This document shows, piece by piece, positions 1-12,135 of a DNA stretch of 64,000 bases. Source of the stretch: Erythrophleum ivorense (Eukaryota > Streptophyta > Magnoliopsida > Fabales > Fabaceae). Under the pieces are notes generated by a model. It saw only the letters and a program-made list of their open reading frames with translations, searched no databases and was not told the origin of the DNA. Made by a program: the position numbers and the translations under genes. The DNA lies in assembly GCA_026724425.1 (NCBI GenBank), contig JAIUCV010000102.1, forward strand, positions 2,728,001 through 2,792,000. Reading direction: 5' to 3'. The stretch's first letter is position 1. Every line of letters begins with the position of its first letter.

Positions 1-1993
1 TGGCAGTTGTTCCGGTGTGCTTAAGTTTCCAATTGGAGAGAAAGCAGATACTGTCCTCGATTCACCTGGCTTTTTAGCTGATGAGACTATTCATCAGGAT
101 TCAGAAGGTCATGAAGAGATTTATCCGGATGATAGTCATTCAGACAACGGCTCTGGAGATAGAATCTGCAAAAGCACTAATGATGTTATCTTGAGTCGGA
201 GTCTGGAGGCGTTACAGCCTCAGTTGAAGCCTTCGGTGAACAACTGGTTAAGGGAACAACAACCTGCATCAAGTGAGACTATTGGAGAGACTTCAAAGAT
301 TCATCTAGAGCAATCTGAGGAAGCTCATTCAGAGAAGTCAACCGAGATGGATAATAACATTTTTGAAAGAGTCGGTTGCGATTTAGAGGAGTCTGTATAT
401 GACAAGAGTGAAATTCTCAAGCCAGAAGAGATGTTTGGAGATGGATCAGGTGAGTCCTTAGAGGTTCTAGAGAAATCTCTGTACACTAGCGATTCCATCT
501 GTGACAGTAGTAGCTCCAGCAATGGTGAAACGTCTGAGGATACAGCGGTCAAGGAAGATACAGAGCACATATCAAGCACATCTTCAGCTACACCACAGTC
601 TCCACTGAAATATATGGTGAGCGATCCTGACCAATCAGGTGAGGCTATAGTCACAATATCCAGGATTCATGAGGAGAAGTCCAAGAATGAGTATGAGAAC
701 TCAAGTGAAGGAAAAAAGTTGGATAAAAGCATTAGTGACAAAGTCAGGCATGAGTTAGAGGAGGAATCTAGATATGAGACAAGTGAAACTCTTGAGCCGG
801 GCAAGGTGGGCGAAGATGGAACTGTTGTTTCTCTTGGAAAGGCGAATGAAACACTCAAACCAATCATAGAAGGCGAGACAGGTGAAGAAAGATGGGTATC
901 TCATCAGATGGATCCTCAAAAGATAGTAGCAAATTATAGTGGAACACTAGAACCAGTTTATCTAGAAGGAAGCGGATATGCAGGTGAAAGGACATGGGAA
1001 GAGACAATAGGAGATAGAGCAGGGTTGCATTTGGAGGAATATGAAAGAAACTATGAGAATGACAGCAAACCACTTGAATGGACTTCAGAAAGAGCTCCAA
1101 CATTTCGTCTGCATGAGTATGAGCCAGGTGTAATGCTTGTACCAGACGAGGATGCTGATAGAAGATCAGAATCCAGTTCAAGGGATTCCTTCAATAACAA
1201 TGAAATTTCAGAGGTAAGAGCTGTATTACATGAGGAGGAGCCACAGCTGGTGAATGATAACGGAACCGATGCGTTCCAAGTTGGTGAAACGGTGGAAAAT
1301 GGATCGAGGAAACTGGAAGAGACATTTGAATGGACTTCAGGAAGATCAGAACATAGCTCAAGGGGATCATTCAATGAAGATGGAAGTTCAAAAGAAAGAG
1401 CGATGAATCATGAGGAGGAGCTTCAGCTAGTGAATAATTATGAAACCAAAGCACTAAAAGTGAGAGTAATATCGGAAGATGGAGATTCACTGCACTCGGA
1501 GAAGGACAACAATGAAAGAGTGGAATTGGATGATAGATTCAGGCACTGTCCTGATGACACACTTGAGCAAGAGAGCATGATGTTTCATTTTGAATTGTCT
1601 CATGATAAGAAGGGGGATTCAAGGCAGACCTTTAAAAGAAGTGAGGCTGAAGAAGCATATGGTTCAACAAGTAAAATGGCAGAAGTAGATAGTGAAGCTG
1701 AAGAGGAGATATTGGAAGACCATTTTCAGAAAAAGAAAGAGAAAATAGGGATAACCTCTGAGCCATCTGAGATGGTAGGTTTGCGTCATGCGTTATATCA
1801 AACGCAAAGTTCACCTCTACGATCACCTCTCACTTCACCAATTCACACTTCACCAATTCATACTCCCATTGGTTCTCCACTGCATTACCTGATGGGTTCA
1901 CCAATGCATTCTCACATAGTTTCACCACTGCGTTCTCCCATCAACTCCTCTGGATCACTCTCTGATGTATTGTTCTTCGGCAAGAGAGGTTGA
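1..1993 (+). CDS. 3' part of a large acidic protein of unknown function (At3g56410-like)
   Basis: The reading frame is open from the first bases of the window, so the 5' end lies outside. The last 664 or so codons end at TGA 1991-1993. The protein is highly acidic and rich in Glu, Ser and Asp, with no membrane segment or catalytic motif I can see. A degenerate repeat of about 70-110 residues recurs, with phrases such as EEPQLVN, EELQLVN and RSESSSRDSF / RSEHSSRGSF. The C-terminal 55 residues are a run of SP motifs (SSPLRSPLTSPIHTSPIH and onward), possible proline-directed phosphorylation sites. Its position beside WRKY70 suggests At3g56410, which I recall as a DUF3133 (EDR4-like) protein; the DUF3133 part is not in this window. 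Function unknown. Confidence 0.75.
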   Translation, partial: GSCSGVLKFPIGEKADTVLDSPGFLADETIHQDSEGHEEIYPDDSHSDNGSGDRICKSTNDVILSRSLEALQPQLKPSVNNWLREQQPASSETIGETSKIHLEQSEEAHSEKSTEMDNNIFERVGCDLEESVYDKSEILKPEEMFGDGSGESLEVLEKSLYTSDSICDSSSSSNGETSEDTAVKEDTEHISSTSSATPQSPLKYMVSDPDQSGEAIVTISRIHEEKSKNEYENSSEGKKLDKSISDKVRHELEEESRYETSETLEPGKVGEDGTVVSLGKANETLKPIIEGETGEERWVSHQMDPQKIVANYSGTLEPVYLEGSGYAGERTWEETIGDRAGLHLEEYERNYENDSKPLEWTSERAPTFRLHEYEPGVMLVPDEDADRRSESSSRDSFNNNEISEVRAVLHEEEPQLVNDNGTDAFQVGETVENGSRKLEETFEWTSGRSEHSSRGSFNEDGSSKERAMNHEEELQLVNNYETKALKVRVISEDGDSLHSEKDNNERVELDDRFRHCPDDTLEQESMMFHFELSHDKKGDSRQTFKRSEAEEAYGSTSKMAEVDSEAEEEILEDHFQKKKEKIGITSEPSEMVGLRHALYQTQSSPLRSPLTSPIHTSPIHTPIGSPLHYLMGSPMHSHIVSPLRSPINSSGSLSDVLFFGKRG

Positions 1994-4900
1994 TGACAAG
2001 AAAACAGATAGGTGTTCCTCCAAGCTTGCTTAGTCTCTTTCCCCCATACTCTCAAAGACTTAACCTGCGATGCAAAAACAGTGTCTACATTGTTTCATTT
2101 TTTTGATAATTCATTGCTTTACATAAGCTCTGGTGTTTATATACTCTCAACATAAAACAGGTTGCATCTGAAGAAAGTACAAGAGGATTAACCAAGATTT
2201 CTTACGATTCAAACCAGAAATGCAACACGAAACCAAAGTTGGTGGGATCTTAAAGCTCCACAACTTTACCATATAAACACCAGATAAGCATGGATTCGAG
2301 AATCATGAGCTCATTCCATCACAGATCAAATTTTATCATCTTTCCTCTAATAAACACAAGCCAAATAAATTGCTACTACCTACTTGACTAGTGATGCCTA
2401 TACAAGTAGAATCAAACGAGATAATTGAAAGCCTACGTGGACGATCTATACGGCGGCGGGCCTGGACACCCGGTCCTAGGTTGGAATCGGAAACTTGGTC
2501 TCAAGCTCTTAATTAAGCATCGTTGCTTGCTTCTCCTGCCATCTCCGATTTCCATCCTTCCATGTCTCGTGTTCGAACCTCACCAGACAATCGAACAACG
2601 TGCCGTTTTAAACAATGTATTTTCTTCTTTATATAACTTTTCTTGCTGTTACGGAGAAAAACAAAAAACAAAATAAACGTTTTAATCAAACCCAACTCAT
2701 CTTACGTATTCTACCAAAGTTGAATTGAAAAATGAAGTGTCGTAACATTAAGAAAAGAAAAAAAACATGTGACGGGATCAGATCATATATTCACATACAA
2801 CAAACAAGCGACATCATATGATCGTCTAAACTCTTAACACACATGATTATTGTAATTCTATCATTCTTCAAATTAGACATTGACATGTTACAGCTTCAGG
2901 GGCTACAAGAGGTCAACTACTACTCATTTGTAGGGTTTGAAACAGACCAAATCAAAACCCATTGTGTTTCCCGTTTCTGCCTAATTACAAGTCATAGTAC
3001 ACCTTGAATACATGTCAAATTTTGGAGTATCTTCAACTTTCCCTGTTTACAATAATGCATCTCTTGATTAGCCACAAATAAATATTTTGCATTTAGCAAA
3101 GATGGGATTTGCACAAACAGCATATTCATTACATGCACTAACTGATGTCCAGAAATCAGAACCTACTTGTTAGAAAACATAATTACATGAATTGAAACAT
3201 AGGTTTATGGGCTTGTCACGTGTCATAATTATGGGCTTCCACGTGGCTCGATTTTTCTTTGCGTCTCTAGTGTTTACATGGAATGAGCTGAACCGTATTT
3301 TGATTTTTTTTGTTGCTCTAAGCTTTTTGCACAAAATTGAGAGTTCAATTCATTACGAATTTACTAACACTTCTTTTTGGTTTTCTGTGACGAATTTACT
3401 TTAATATTGTATGACTGAATGCTTGAAAAACGAAAAGGAACTTCAATGATTGATGGATTTGAAGAAATTCAAAGTAGTTTGAAATTTCGTCAGGTCGTGT
3501 TTATACCCCCAAAAAAACACATTTATTAAAAGATTTTTCAACTTCAAAAGTTAGACCACATATAAAATTTGTTATGAATTCGAATTTTAGAGGATTTGGG
3601 AGAGGAATCGAATCTAGGGAGATTGCAACTGTCTTGATTAGAGAAGAAGTTTCCGTTTCACTTCAACGTTGTGAATTTTGGTAAAAAAAATAAACAAAAA
3701 AAGCATTTATCTTTAACAAGTAATGTTTATTCTCTCTCAAATTTTGTATTTTCCATTGAATATCCTTTGTCTTTTTCTCACTTTTTTCGTGTTCCCCCGA
3801 ACAAATAGTTTATTCTTTTTCCAAAGAGAACTTTCTCATTGTAGATATGATATATGAAGCTTCCGCTTTTTTTCCTTGTTTATATTTCCCTTTTGATCGC
3901 ACATATTTTATTTGGTGAAAATGGTTATAAGGAGTTGTGCAATTATTGGTCCCAGCATACGATACCCACTCACACCGTTCATAATTCCTTTTACACATCA
4001 CAATCAACTGTACATTATTTGATTCATGCACCGTTCTCAAAATACGAAAGTTGATCCGTGTAGAGTGAAAAAGCCAAGTTTTGGATGATTAATTTTAAAC
4101 ACTATCTAATCGCATAAATTCATCATTAAACATTCGTTAATCACCACTGCAGCGGCTTCTACCACGCTAATGCAACTTCTACATTACCTCACCGTTTTCA
4201 CCTCTCCGCAATTCAAGCTTGCTCTTCGTAAAATATATCAGGTTGTTAATTAAGAGTATAGTCAATTGATTCGATTAATAATGTGATCAGAAGCCTAAAT
4301 CTTATAATACTTATACGTATATCATATGAATTAATAGTACAACATCCAACATGCAGAAATAATGTCTCATTCGCTAAGGGGAGTCTTGTCTTGTAGTGAT
4401 TGATCGATCGCCATAGCTATCTATAGCCTACCCCTTTATTGAATTGTCTTTTGGGGTACATACAGATAGACATAATAGTTGTCTTCGCAACTTGATGACT
4501 TATACATTTATATTTCACTATATTTTTAATCCATTTGAAGATTTATAACATTCACATATGTAGATATAGTCATAAAGATATATGTACATCTAAAAAAATA
4601 TCTAGTGATGCGATCCTAAAATAATAAATATATAATATAATGTGTTAACAACTGAAAATACTAATGCTGGTGAAACATAATCACAACTGTTGGATTAATG
4701 GAACGTGCTGAACTCTTATGCATGTCTCAAATAGATTTAAGAGGATGTATTCAAAAGAATGAAGATGAAAAAAACTGGGCATGAAGATATGATAATATGG
4801 AAATCATACTTTTGAACAATCATCATTTGACAAGTAGCACTACTTTTGAACGGTATATATGTTTATTAGTAACATGTATTTGTTTTCAAATAATATAATC

Positions 4901-5193
4901 GCCGTACTTTCTTGTGCCTTACTATTTTACGTTAGAAATTGTTTCTTGTTCGTCCCAAAAAAAAAAAAAATTGACGTGATTGTGCTGTTTTCAGGTCTGT
5001 TTGTGCTCAAGTATATGCGATAAATCATTCAATTGTTTGATTAAATCGAACACTCTAATTTATAAATAAAACAGCAGAAATATTGTTTTTTTTTTAAGCA
5101 CAAATATTGTTACTAACAGCATGCTTATTTTGCAAGCGACTTACTCATAAACGCAAATAATTCTCTGTAGAGAGAGCCACAAGTTAAACAGCC

Positions 5194-5195
<2 letters not shown>

Positions 5196-5232
<37 letters not shown>
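5196..5232 (+). repeat. Poly-A tract of about 37 bases
   Basis: An uninterrupted run of A in intergenic DNA. It could be the tail of an old retroposon or a simple homopolymer; I see no target-site duplication that would settle it. Confidence 0.85.
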
Positions 5233-5234
<2 letters not shown>

Positions 5235-5712
5235 CACGAGAAAAACTAAAACGTTGCTTCAACGTTCTTTTAAAAAATATTTGTGTCCAATGTATTATTA
5301 TGCAGTAATAAACAATATTTTTGAATTCTATAATATATTAGTAAATAAATAATAAAAATTGAATGTATTTTTCTCTATATTAGAGATATGTAACCAGTCC
5401 TAAGTTTTTGAATCAATAGGTTAGCAGTTCGTTAATAAGGATACTATCAATAGCTATTTCTGAAAAGACAGCTAATCTTCAGATTAGATTAAGCACAAAC
5501 TGATATTTTAAATCATTCTCTCATTGTTTGTTTCCTTGTCAACACCTCTTCTCCCATTGACTTTTTCTCGCATCACCCCCTTGAATTCACAGTATTATAA
5601 CCTTTAAAATTGTTCCTGTGACCCCAAAACACAATATTGTTATCAAATAGCTATAGTTTATTGGATCCTCTCTATTGGTTGACGCACATCATCAGAGACT
5701 AATTCGATAGAG

Positions 5713-5732
5713 ATATATATATATATATATAA
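5713..5732. repeat. AT dinucleotide microsatellite
   Basis: About ten uninterrupted AT units. Likely length-polymorphic. Confidence 0.85.
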
Positions 5733-5929
5733 TATTTAGATAGCAGTATGAGCAAGGGATTTGAAATTATAAAACCTGTCGGCCTAGTAAACTTGATTAA
5801 AATTAATTAAGGTATATAATACGCAATATGTGAACTATACAGAAACATATAACCAGGCTACGGAACCAACCTTTTCGAATTAATGAAAAAGTTGAAAGAC
5901 ACAACAACTTCACTTTAGAGCATTAATAA

Positions 5930-6345
5930 CGGATCTCATTTATGAATCTGCGTACAAATAGATCTGCTGTAGGAATTTTCTGCTGTAGGATTGAAGCTGT
6001 ACATTTTAGGCTGTAGATTTTATTGCTGTAGGATTTTTGAAAGTAGATATTATGTCATTAAAGATATATATGTAGCATTAAAACAAAAACAAATAAGATA
6101 TAGAAAAAAGAAGTAAAAAAAGAAGGTGAAGAAAAGAATAAGGAAATAAGAGAGAGAAATCTCAGAGCCCTTAATTTGGTGCTCTGAAAAAATTGCTTTC
6201 TAGAGCCAAAATGTTTCATTTTCTAAAATTGTTGCTCTGAGTTTCTAAAATGAAAGCAAAGCATAATTGGTGACACATTAGTGCTCTATAAATAATTAGT
6301 GCTCTGTGGAGCACTCACAGCACTTACCAATCACCCCATTGTCTT
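5930..6345. mobile_element. Candidate non-autonomous DNA transposon with GCTGTAG subrepeats
   Basis: The left part repeats GCTGTAGGATTT-like units four to five times (5970-6045), and the right part repeats GTGCTCTG / GAGCACT motifs (6180-6315). These subterminal repeats and a near-palindromic GTGCTCTGTGGAGCAC are typical of non-autonomous hAT-like elements in Brassicaceae. I could not fix the termini or a target duplication, so the boundaries are approximate. Confidence 0.4.
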
Positions 6346-8223
6346 CTCATCTTCTGTAGACTAAAGTGGATATGCTATCCCTCAAAATAACTAAAACCAA
6401 AATCCTATCCTAAAATATGTCTTCTTATACAGTAATTTTTCCATTCTTAACGCTACATTAACTTAATTAATTAAATAGTTGCAGTCAATAGTTTCTTTAG
6501 TTTATTTGTTTTCCGAAAGTTGATCGATCAATAGTTCTATTTCCTTTCCTGCAGTTCTATTGGTGTATGACATACAGCATTACATAATTTTTATCAAACT
6601 GAAATTTCGATTAATAATAAAAACTGTGTAATGATGAAGCAGTAATTTTTTTTTTTTCATAGAAAAACAGTTATCGAATAAAATGGCAGCATCATAACGG
6701 GAAAAGAAAACATTATCTGGAAAACCATATAATATCTATTTTCGTATTTTTTATCATTAAACTTGCATAACAGAAACACAACTCATGTACCTGCGTAATT
6801 GTAAGTAAAATTGGTAAACGTCTGCCAAATCATCAGATTGTACATCTACCATTTCATTATCTTGTATCTCACCAATCAGAATTTTGTCTGATTCTATATT
6901 ATATATATATATCACCAAACGTTAATTAAAAAATAAAATATGGTTAGAGGAGAGTGAGGGGCCACTAGACCAACTATATATAAGACTCTAATTATAGGAG
7001 AACCCACGCACGTATGTATGAATCGTATGAGTATGATGCATTGAAATGGTGGCCAGTGAGCCGACCACGTACACCTCTTTAAATATTTATCTTATATGAT
7101 ATTATGACAAAGATATAAATTAAACAAATATAAAAAGATTAAGTTAACTAGTTATACCTTTTCACGAAACTAACATAATGTTCTATATATGTATTAAAAA
7201 ATTGTGATGCCTAACTGTACCTTTGCAACGAAAACGGAGCAAAGTGATTTCGACTGAAATAGAATACTGTTTTTTAATTTTTTTTGAGAAAAAAATAGAA
7301 TACTTTTCAACAATAGTTCGTCTCTTCAATTTTTTTTGTTAAAGACAATAGTTCGTCTCTTCTTGTTATAGAATACAAGTATAATATAGTCCTATGATAT
7401 AAAATAGTTTCTAGAAAGAAAAAAAAAAGAGTAGAAAAGTTTATTTTTGATACTCCATATATATATATTATATTTAATGAAGGTAGTCTAACTGGAATGC
7501 GAATGAGATTTATAGCTAGATATCTGATTCACTTTTATATGATTCTTTCAGCGCAATCAGTCTAATTTAGATAAGTTTTTTTTTTTTGAACTTTAATTTA
7601 GTTAAGTTGACCCAATAAACAAACGTTTGTAGATATAAATATATATAAAATATCCAACAGTTTTCGATTAGGAATAGATGATCATAAACTTTTGTCCAAT
7701 GATCTATTTGAACCAGATAGGTTTATTTCTGGTATACATGCAATAGAGTAATAGCGGATAAAATATATGGTTAATTACAATATGCAAAATTAGTACGTAC
7801 CATTCAAAGTATATTCGAGTAAATGTAATCACTAGCTAAATTTTTACTAGATCAAAAAAGAGTTGGATTCGAATTCGATAGTTTCCTTTAATTATTTTGA
7901 ATAATTTAGGTAATGTTTAGGGGAAATTTCTGATAGTTTTGATTTTTTTTTTTTTATCCAAACGATGATATCCGTACGTAAGAGTAAGCAAAACTCTTTT
8001 TTCCGTTCTCATTGAGAGATGAATTACATCATCACCACGTCACTTTAACTACGTCACCAAAGCTTCCCTAAGCAAATGGAAACGGTGGATAAGTTCATCG
8101 CACTATCTCTCTTTTTCAATCTCTCTCTCTTCTTTCTCATTTCCTTACATCTTCCTCTCTCTCTCTCTCTCAAGAGACCCAACAAAAGAAAAGATCTCAT
8201 CATTACAAATCTTTCTCTCCCAT

Positions 8224-8231
8224 TATATATA
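8224..8231 (+). promoter_or_regulatory. Probable TATA box of the WRKY70-like gene
   Basis: TATATATA lies about 85 bases before the ATG, just after long CT tracts (8103-8177) that are common in plant 5' regions. Assigned by position only. Confidence 0.45.
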
Positions 8232-8313
8232 TTTACTCACACACTTCTCTTCCCTTTAATCATATAACCACACCAAGAGCAAACCCACCAAAAACCTCTC
8301 TCAAACTCAACAA

Positions 8314-9717
8314 ATGGATATAATTAGTAATAACAAAGCAATAAAGCTAAAGGACCAACTCGTTCAAGGCCACGAGTGGACCACTAAGCTTCAGCAAATC
8401 ATCTCTCAACCCGGGTCGGGTCTGGGTGCAGCGGAGGATCTGGCGGCTAAAATCTTGGGGTCTTTCAATGACATAATCTCTTCTCTTGAATCTTTGGAAC
8501 CCATCTCCTCCTCCTCTCTCGTCACCGCCGTCGAAGGCTCCCAGAATGCTTCCTGCGACAACGACGGCAAGTTTGAAGATTCCGGCGATAGTCGGAAAAG
8601 ATTGGGACCCGTTAAGGGTAAAAGAGGATGCTACAAGAGAAAGTAAGTTTTCATCTTTTCTTGCTTACTTTTTGTTTTTTTCCGACTAAAATTCACACAC
8701 GCATGAGTACGATGATACGGTGGTTGTATTAGTACAAACAAGGTTACAAGTTTTAGTTTCTCTCTCTTACTTAATTATCATATAGAGAATTTCATATAAC
8801 CACTAATTGTGATTTTACTGGACCTTTACGTTGATTATTCCATAAATTTACCAATATTGTTTCACACTCACAAATAAAGTGACCATTTAGGATCTAGTGT
8901 TGCAGTTGGTCCACAAACAAGGCATTTATCTTTGGTTGGAAGAATCATAACTACTGTAACGAGCCAAATGTTCTGATTATAATTAAATTTATATAAATAT
9001 TATGAGCAGGAAAAAATCGGATCAGACGTGGACTGTAGAGTCGACCGTACTCGAGGACGAGTTTTCTTGGAGGAAATATGGACAAAAAGAGATTCTCAAT
9101 ACCAAATTCCCAAGGTCTTTTTTACCCCTATTTGTGTAGATGTTCGAATAAGTGACATGTTGCTGAGTATTATTGTACATGGACCGCATTTATATCTATA
9201 TAGTACCATCAATGTGGTCCGGCTTTAGTTGGTTGTGGAATATAAATTTGGCCTAAATTTTTGTTTTTCTTCATTAATGTTTTGCAGAAGTTACTTTAGG
9301 TGCACACACAAATACAGTAAAGGGTGCAAGGCAACAAAGCAAGTCCAGAAGCTAGAGCTAGAACCAAGGATGTTCAACATCACATACATCGGAAACCACA
9401 CGTGTAACACCAACGAAATAACACCCAAGATCATCAAGCCTTGTGTTCGTTCTCATCATGATGAGATCATCATGGATTCTGAAGAGCTTGAGAGTCCTAG
9501 TTTGGCGACCTCCATGAAGGTAGAGGAAGAGATTCACCATGGCTCGTCTACGGAGAGTGACATGCAATTGGTGTGGCAAGACATATTGGTGTGTGAAGAG
9601 AATAATCATCATCCTTATGAGGACATTTACGGCTGCTATGAAACTAGTGCACCTATAGATGTTTTGGATTCTGCGGATCTTTGGAGTTGGCAGCGTTTTC
9701 CGGTTCAGCAACAATGA
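8314..9717 (+). CDS. WRKY70: WRKY group III transcription factor, WRKY70-like
   Basis: Three exons: 8314-8642, 9010-9114 and 9288-9717, giving 287 residues. The DNA-binding domain has WRKYGQK at residues 130-136 and a group III zinc finger C-x7-C-x23-H-x-C (C150, C158, H182, C184). The second intron falls after the PR of the WRKY domain, the usual position in the family. Basic residues before the domain (KGKRGCYKRKKK) look like a nuclear localisation signal. In Arabidopsis, WRKY70 (294 residues) balances salicylate and jasmonate defence and senescence, acting with WRKY54. I choose WRKY70 over WRKY54 because ARR17-like and IRK-like neighbours follow as on A. thaliana chromosome 3. The start is the first in-frame ATG, next to a family-typical N-terminus. 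Confidence 0.92.
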
Positions 9718-11258
9718 GCAGCTCTCTTACTCCGACCCATGTTCAAATCTAGCTTGAGTTTACATTACTATAGAATGGAACTTTATATGTTGTCATCATC
9801 TTTAGAGAATTAATCATCATGAGGGCCTGTAGAAGGGAACATATATAGTATATTGTCCTCTTCTCTAATGAGTGTGGTCAGTACTGTACATATATATAGT
9901 AGAATATAGTAATAATACTCTTGTTGAATTAAACATTTATCTCTCCTCTTATATCCTCATCTTTTTGGCTTCTCCAACTCTCAATCCTTTTCTTGGATCT
10001 AAGTATCGTATTATTCGCATCATTCAGAAAATACCCGAGTCGGTTCACTAGAGAGATTTTAGTCATTACCATTCTACCAATGTTCCCCTCTAATTAGTGC
10101 ATCAGTGAAAAGAATATTGATCATTATGATAAGTACATACACATGGAGCTTTACGTATATATATAGTTAGGATGTTTTTCTGTTTGATTGTCAAAGAGGA
10201 CCAGGAAATAGGAGAAACAAAAAAGTGCTCGTTGCTTCAACACCTCAACTCAAGTTGCAACCATATATGTACAAAGTACAACTCGACGAATTGGTCCTTT
10301 TCTAATTATTTTTTTTTGCCATTTCTTTGTATTATCTGGTGGGAAAATATTATCAAAAGGAAAACACATAAATATTGTGACCTGTATTATTAAGGATAAA
10401 TCATAAATGTCGTCTTCTGGTCACAAAAATACAAAATGGTGGACAAATGGACAATGAACGGATGAGACATGAGAAATGAGACACAAAACAATGAAACAAT
10501 TTATTTTGGTTTTGATTCATTGGTTTGCAACACAACAAAAGAAAAACCCCAAGAAGTTCATCACATCTGAACCTTATAGATGATTTCTGTATCTACGGAA
10601 AGAAAAAAACAACGGCATTTATTAGACGGAATTATAATTGGTTTTTATGATGAAAACTTTGTTTCTGTCTAGTTTCTTGAAAATCTTCCACTTGTTCATC
10701 ATTGTGTTTTGAATATTTTCAAGCTGAAAAATTATTTGAAATTAAAACCTGAAATTAATAGATCACGAATTCCAATATATATAAATTGTTTGAAATTTTT
10801 AATGGGAAGTTAAAATTGTATATTCTTCGTAGCTAATTATTCTATGCAGATTTTTAATTAAATACAGCAAATGTCCTTTACTTTTTGTGTCGAATCTCTC
10901 GATTATTTCAAGAACTTCAGAGGTGCGACTGTGGGAGAGATGTTCAATTTCGTTGCTCCTTCTCTGTTTTACTTCTTACGAATCTTACCCAATTCCAATT
11001 TTTTTTAATCTTTATTTTGATGTGTGTTGGGTTTAGTTTTTGTTTTTGAATTCAACTTCTAACTATCTGCTTCGTTGAATATCTAGACAGTTCTTGTTGT
11101 CTAAGATTTCTCACAATCTGAAAAAAAAACTCTTTTAATTCTTAATATGCATTTACCCAGAGAAATGTTATTCTTTTTTTTTTTGTTCCTTCACAAATCT
11201 ATAAAGATCAAGAAGAATTATCTGAGCTATTGAGTATAAGCTCTAAACAGATCTTCGT
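9718..11258. other. Intergenic region between convergent WRKY70-like and ARR17-like genes
   Basis: Contains the 3' untranslated regions of both genes, which converge here. AT-rich, with no further gene recognised. Confidence 0.6.
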
Positions 11259-12135
11259 TCAGCCTCTGCAGTTTAAGAGATGACACTTGAGTTTCTCTAC
11301 ATCCGACAGTTTCAATGGCTTCTGCATAAACATCTGAGCTCCGCTCGCTAAACATCTGCAAATATCAGCCAGAATAATAAATAACAGAATCTTGATTCAT
11401 CACTGAGAAAACTAGAAAACAGAACAAGCAAATGTTTGTCATCATGAGGAACAATATTTTTACTTGTTGATGCGAGTAGGAATGTTCTCTGAAGACAGTA
11501 TCACAACAGGTACGTCCTTTAGATTCGATGATTCCTTCTGTCAATAACCAAAAAAAAAACATATAAGCAAAAAAAGAAAAAAGAAGAAAGAGATTTTGTT
11601 ATTCTCTGTATCTTCTCTAGTAGTAGACTTTTGATTCATAAGAATTTTGTTAAATACCTTTAGTTTCTTGAGCAGCTCAAAACCTGTCATCCCTGGCATA
11701 CAGTAATCAGTGATGATAAGATTCACCTTCATAACCTGAAAAAGAAAAACGAAAAACGAAAATGTCACAAAAATCAATAGGATATCAAAATGGTCTCTGA
11801 GAATTTAATAACTTGAATATTACGCTTACATTGGTGGTAGTTAATGGATCCGTTTGTTGTGGATCTCCCAAGCCTAAGTACTCCAATGCTCTAAGCCCAT
11901 TTTCTGCTGTGGTCACTGCACAAAAAAAGGTAACATCAGTTTTTACATTTCAGAGGTAAATAGGTAATGTTACCATTCCACACAAAAATCTTGGTTCTTG
12001 AAAATTAAAGGAAGATTGGAGATATGAGTGAGATAAGAATTTGCCTTTGCAAGAAGAAATCTTGAGGATTCTCTCAACCAGTTTACGATCAATTAGATTG
12101 TCATCTACTGCTAAAACATGAAGCTCTTCCTCCAT
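11259..12135 (-). CDS. ARR17: Type-A response regulator, ARR17-like
   Basis: Five exons on the minus strand: 12135-12045, 11915-11830, 11735-11658, 11537-11464 and 11355-11259, giving 141 residues. It is almost only a receiver domain: the acidic pair D11-D12 in AVDDN, the phosphoacceptor D69 in IITDYCMPG, and the conserved lysine in MQKPLK. There is no output domain, as expected for a type-A regulator. These proteins take phosphate from histidine phosphotransfer proteins and damp cytokinin signalling. Intron 1 uses a GC donor (GC at 12044-12043), required to give SCKVTTAENG. Intron 3 ends in a CAGAAG tandem acceptor, so one Lys may be included or skipped. The call of ARR17 over ARR16 is from gene order. 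Confidence 0.9.

Larger units (their letters stand above)
1994..8313. other. Long AT-rich intergenic region upstream of the WRKY gene
   Basis: No convincing gene. It holds the 3' region of the upstream gene, a pure A tract of about 37 bases (5196-5232), an AT microsatellite (5713-5732), a candidate small transposon (about 5930-6345), a 36-bp-spaced direct duplication around 7311-7363 and many short homopolymers. The stretch near 2420-2600 is more GC-rich than its surroundings and has a short open frame, but I recognise nothing in it. The last 300 bases contain CT-rich tracts and the presumed WRKY core promoter. Confidence 0.6.

Noticed and set aside
2425..2695. Short open frames on both strands near 2.5 kb, with GGTTCGAA on the minus strand resembling a tRNA B box
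   Set aside because: No A box at the right distance, no cloverleaf, and no A tail or target duplication for a SINE.
8076..8267. 63-codon frame just upstream of the WRKY gene
   Set aside because: It is made of CT repeats in the leader and promoter; low complexity.
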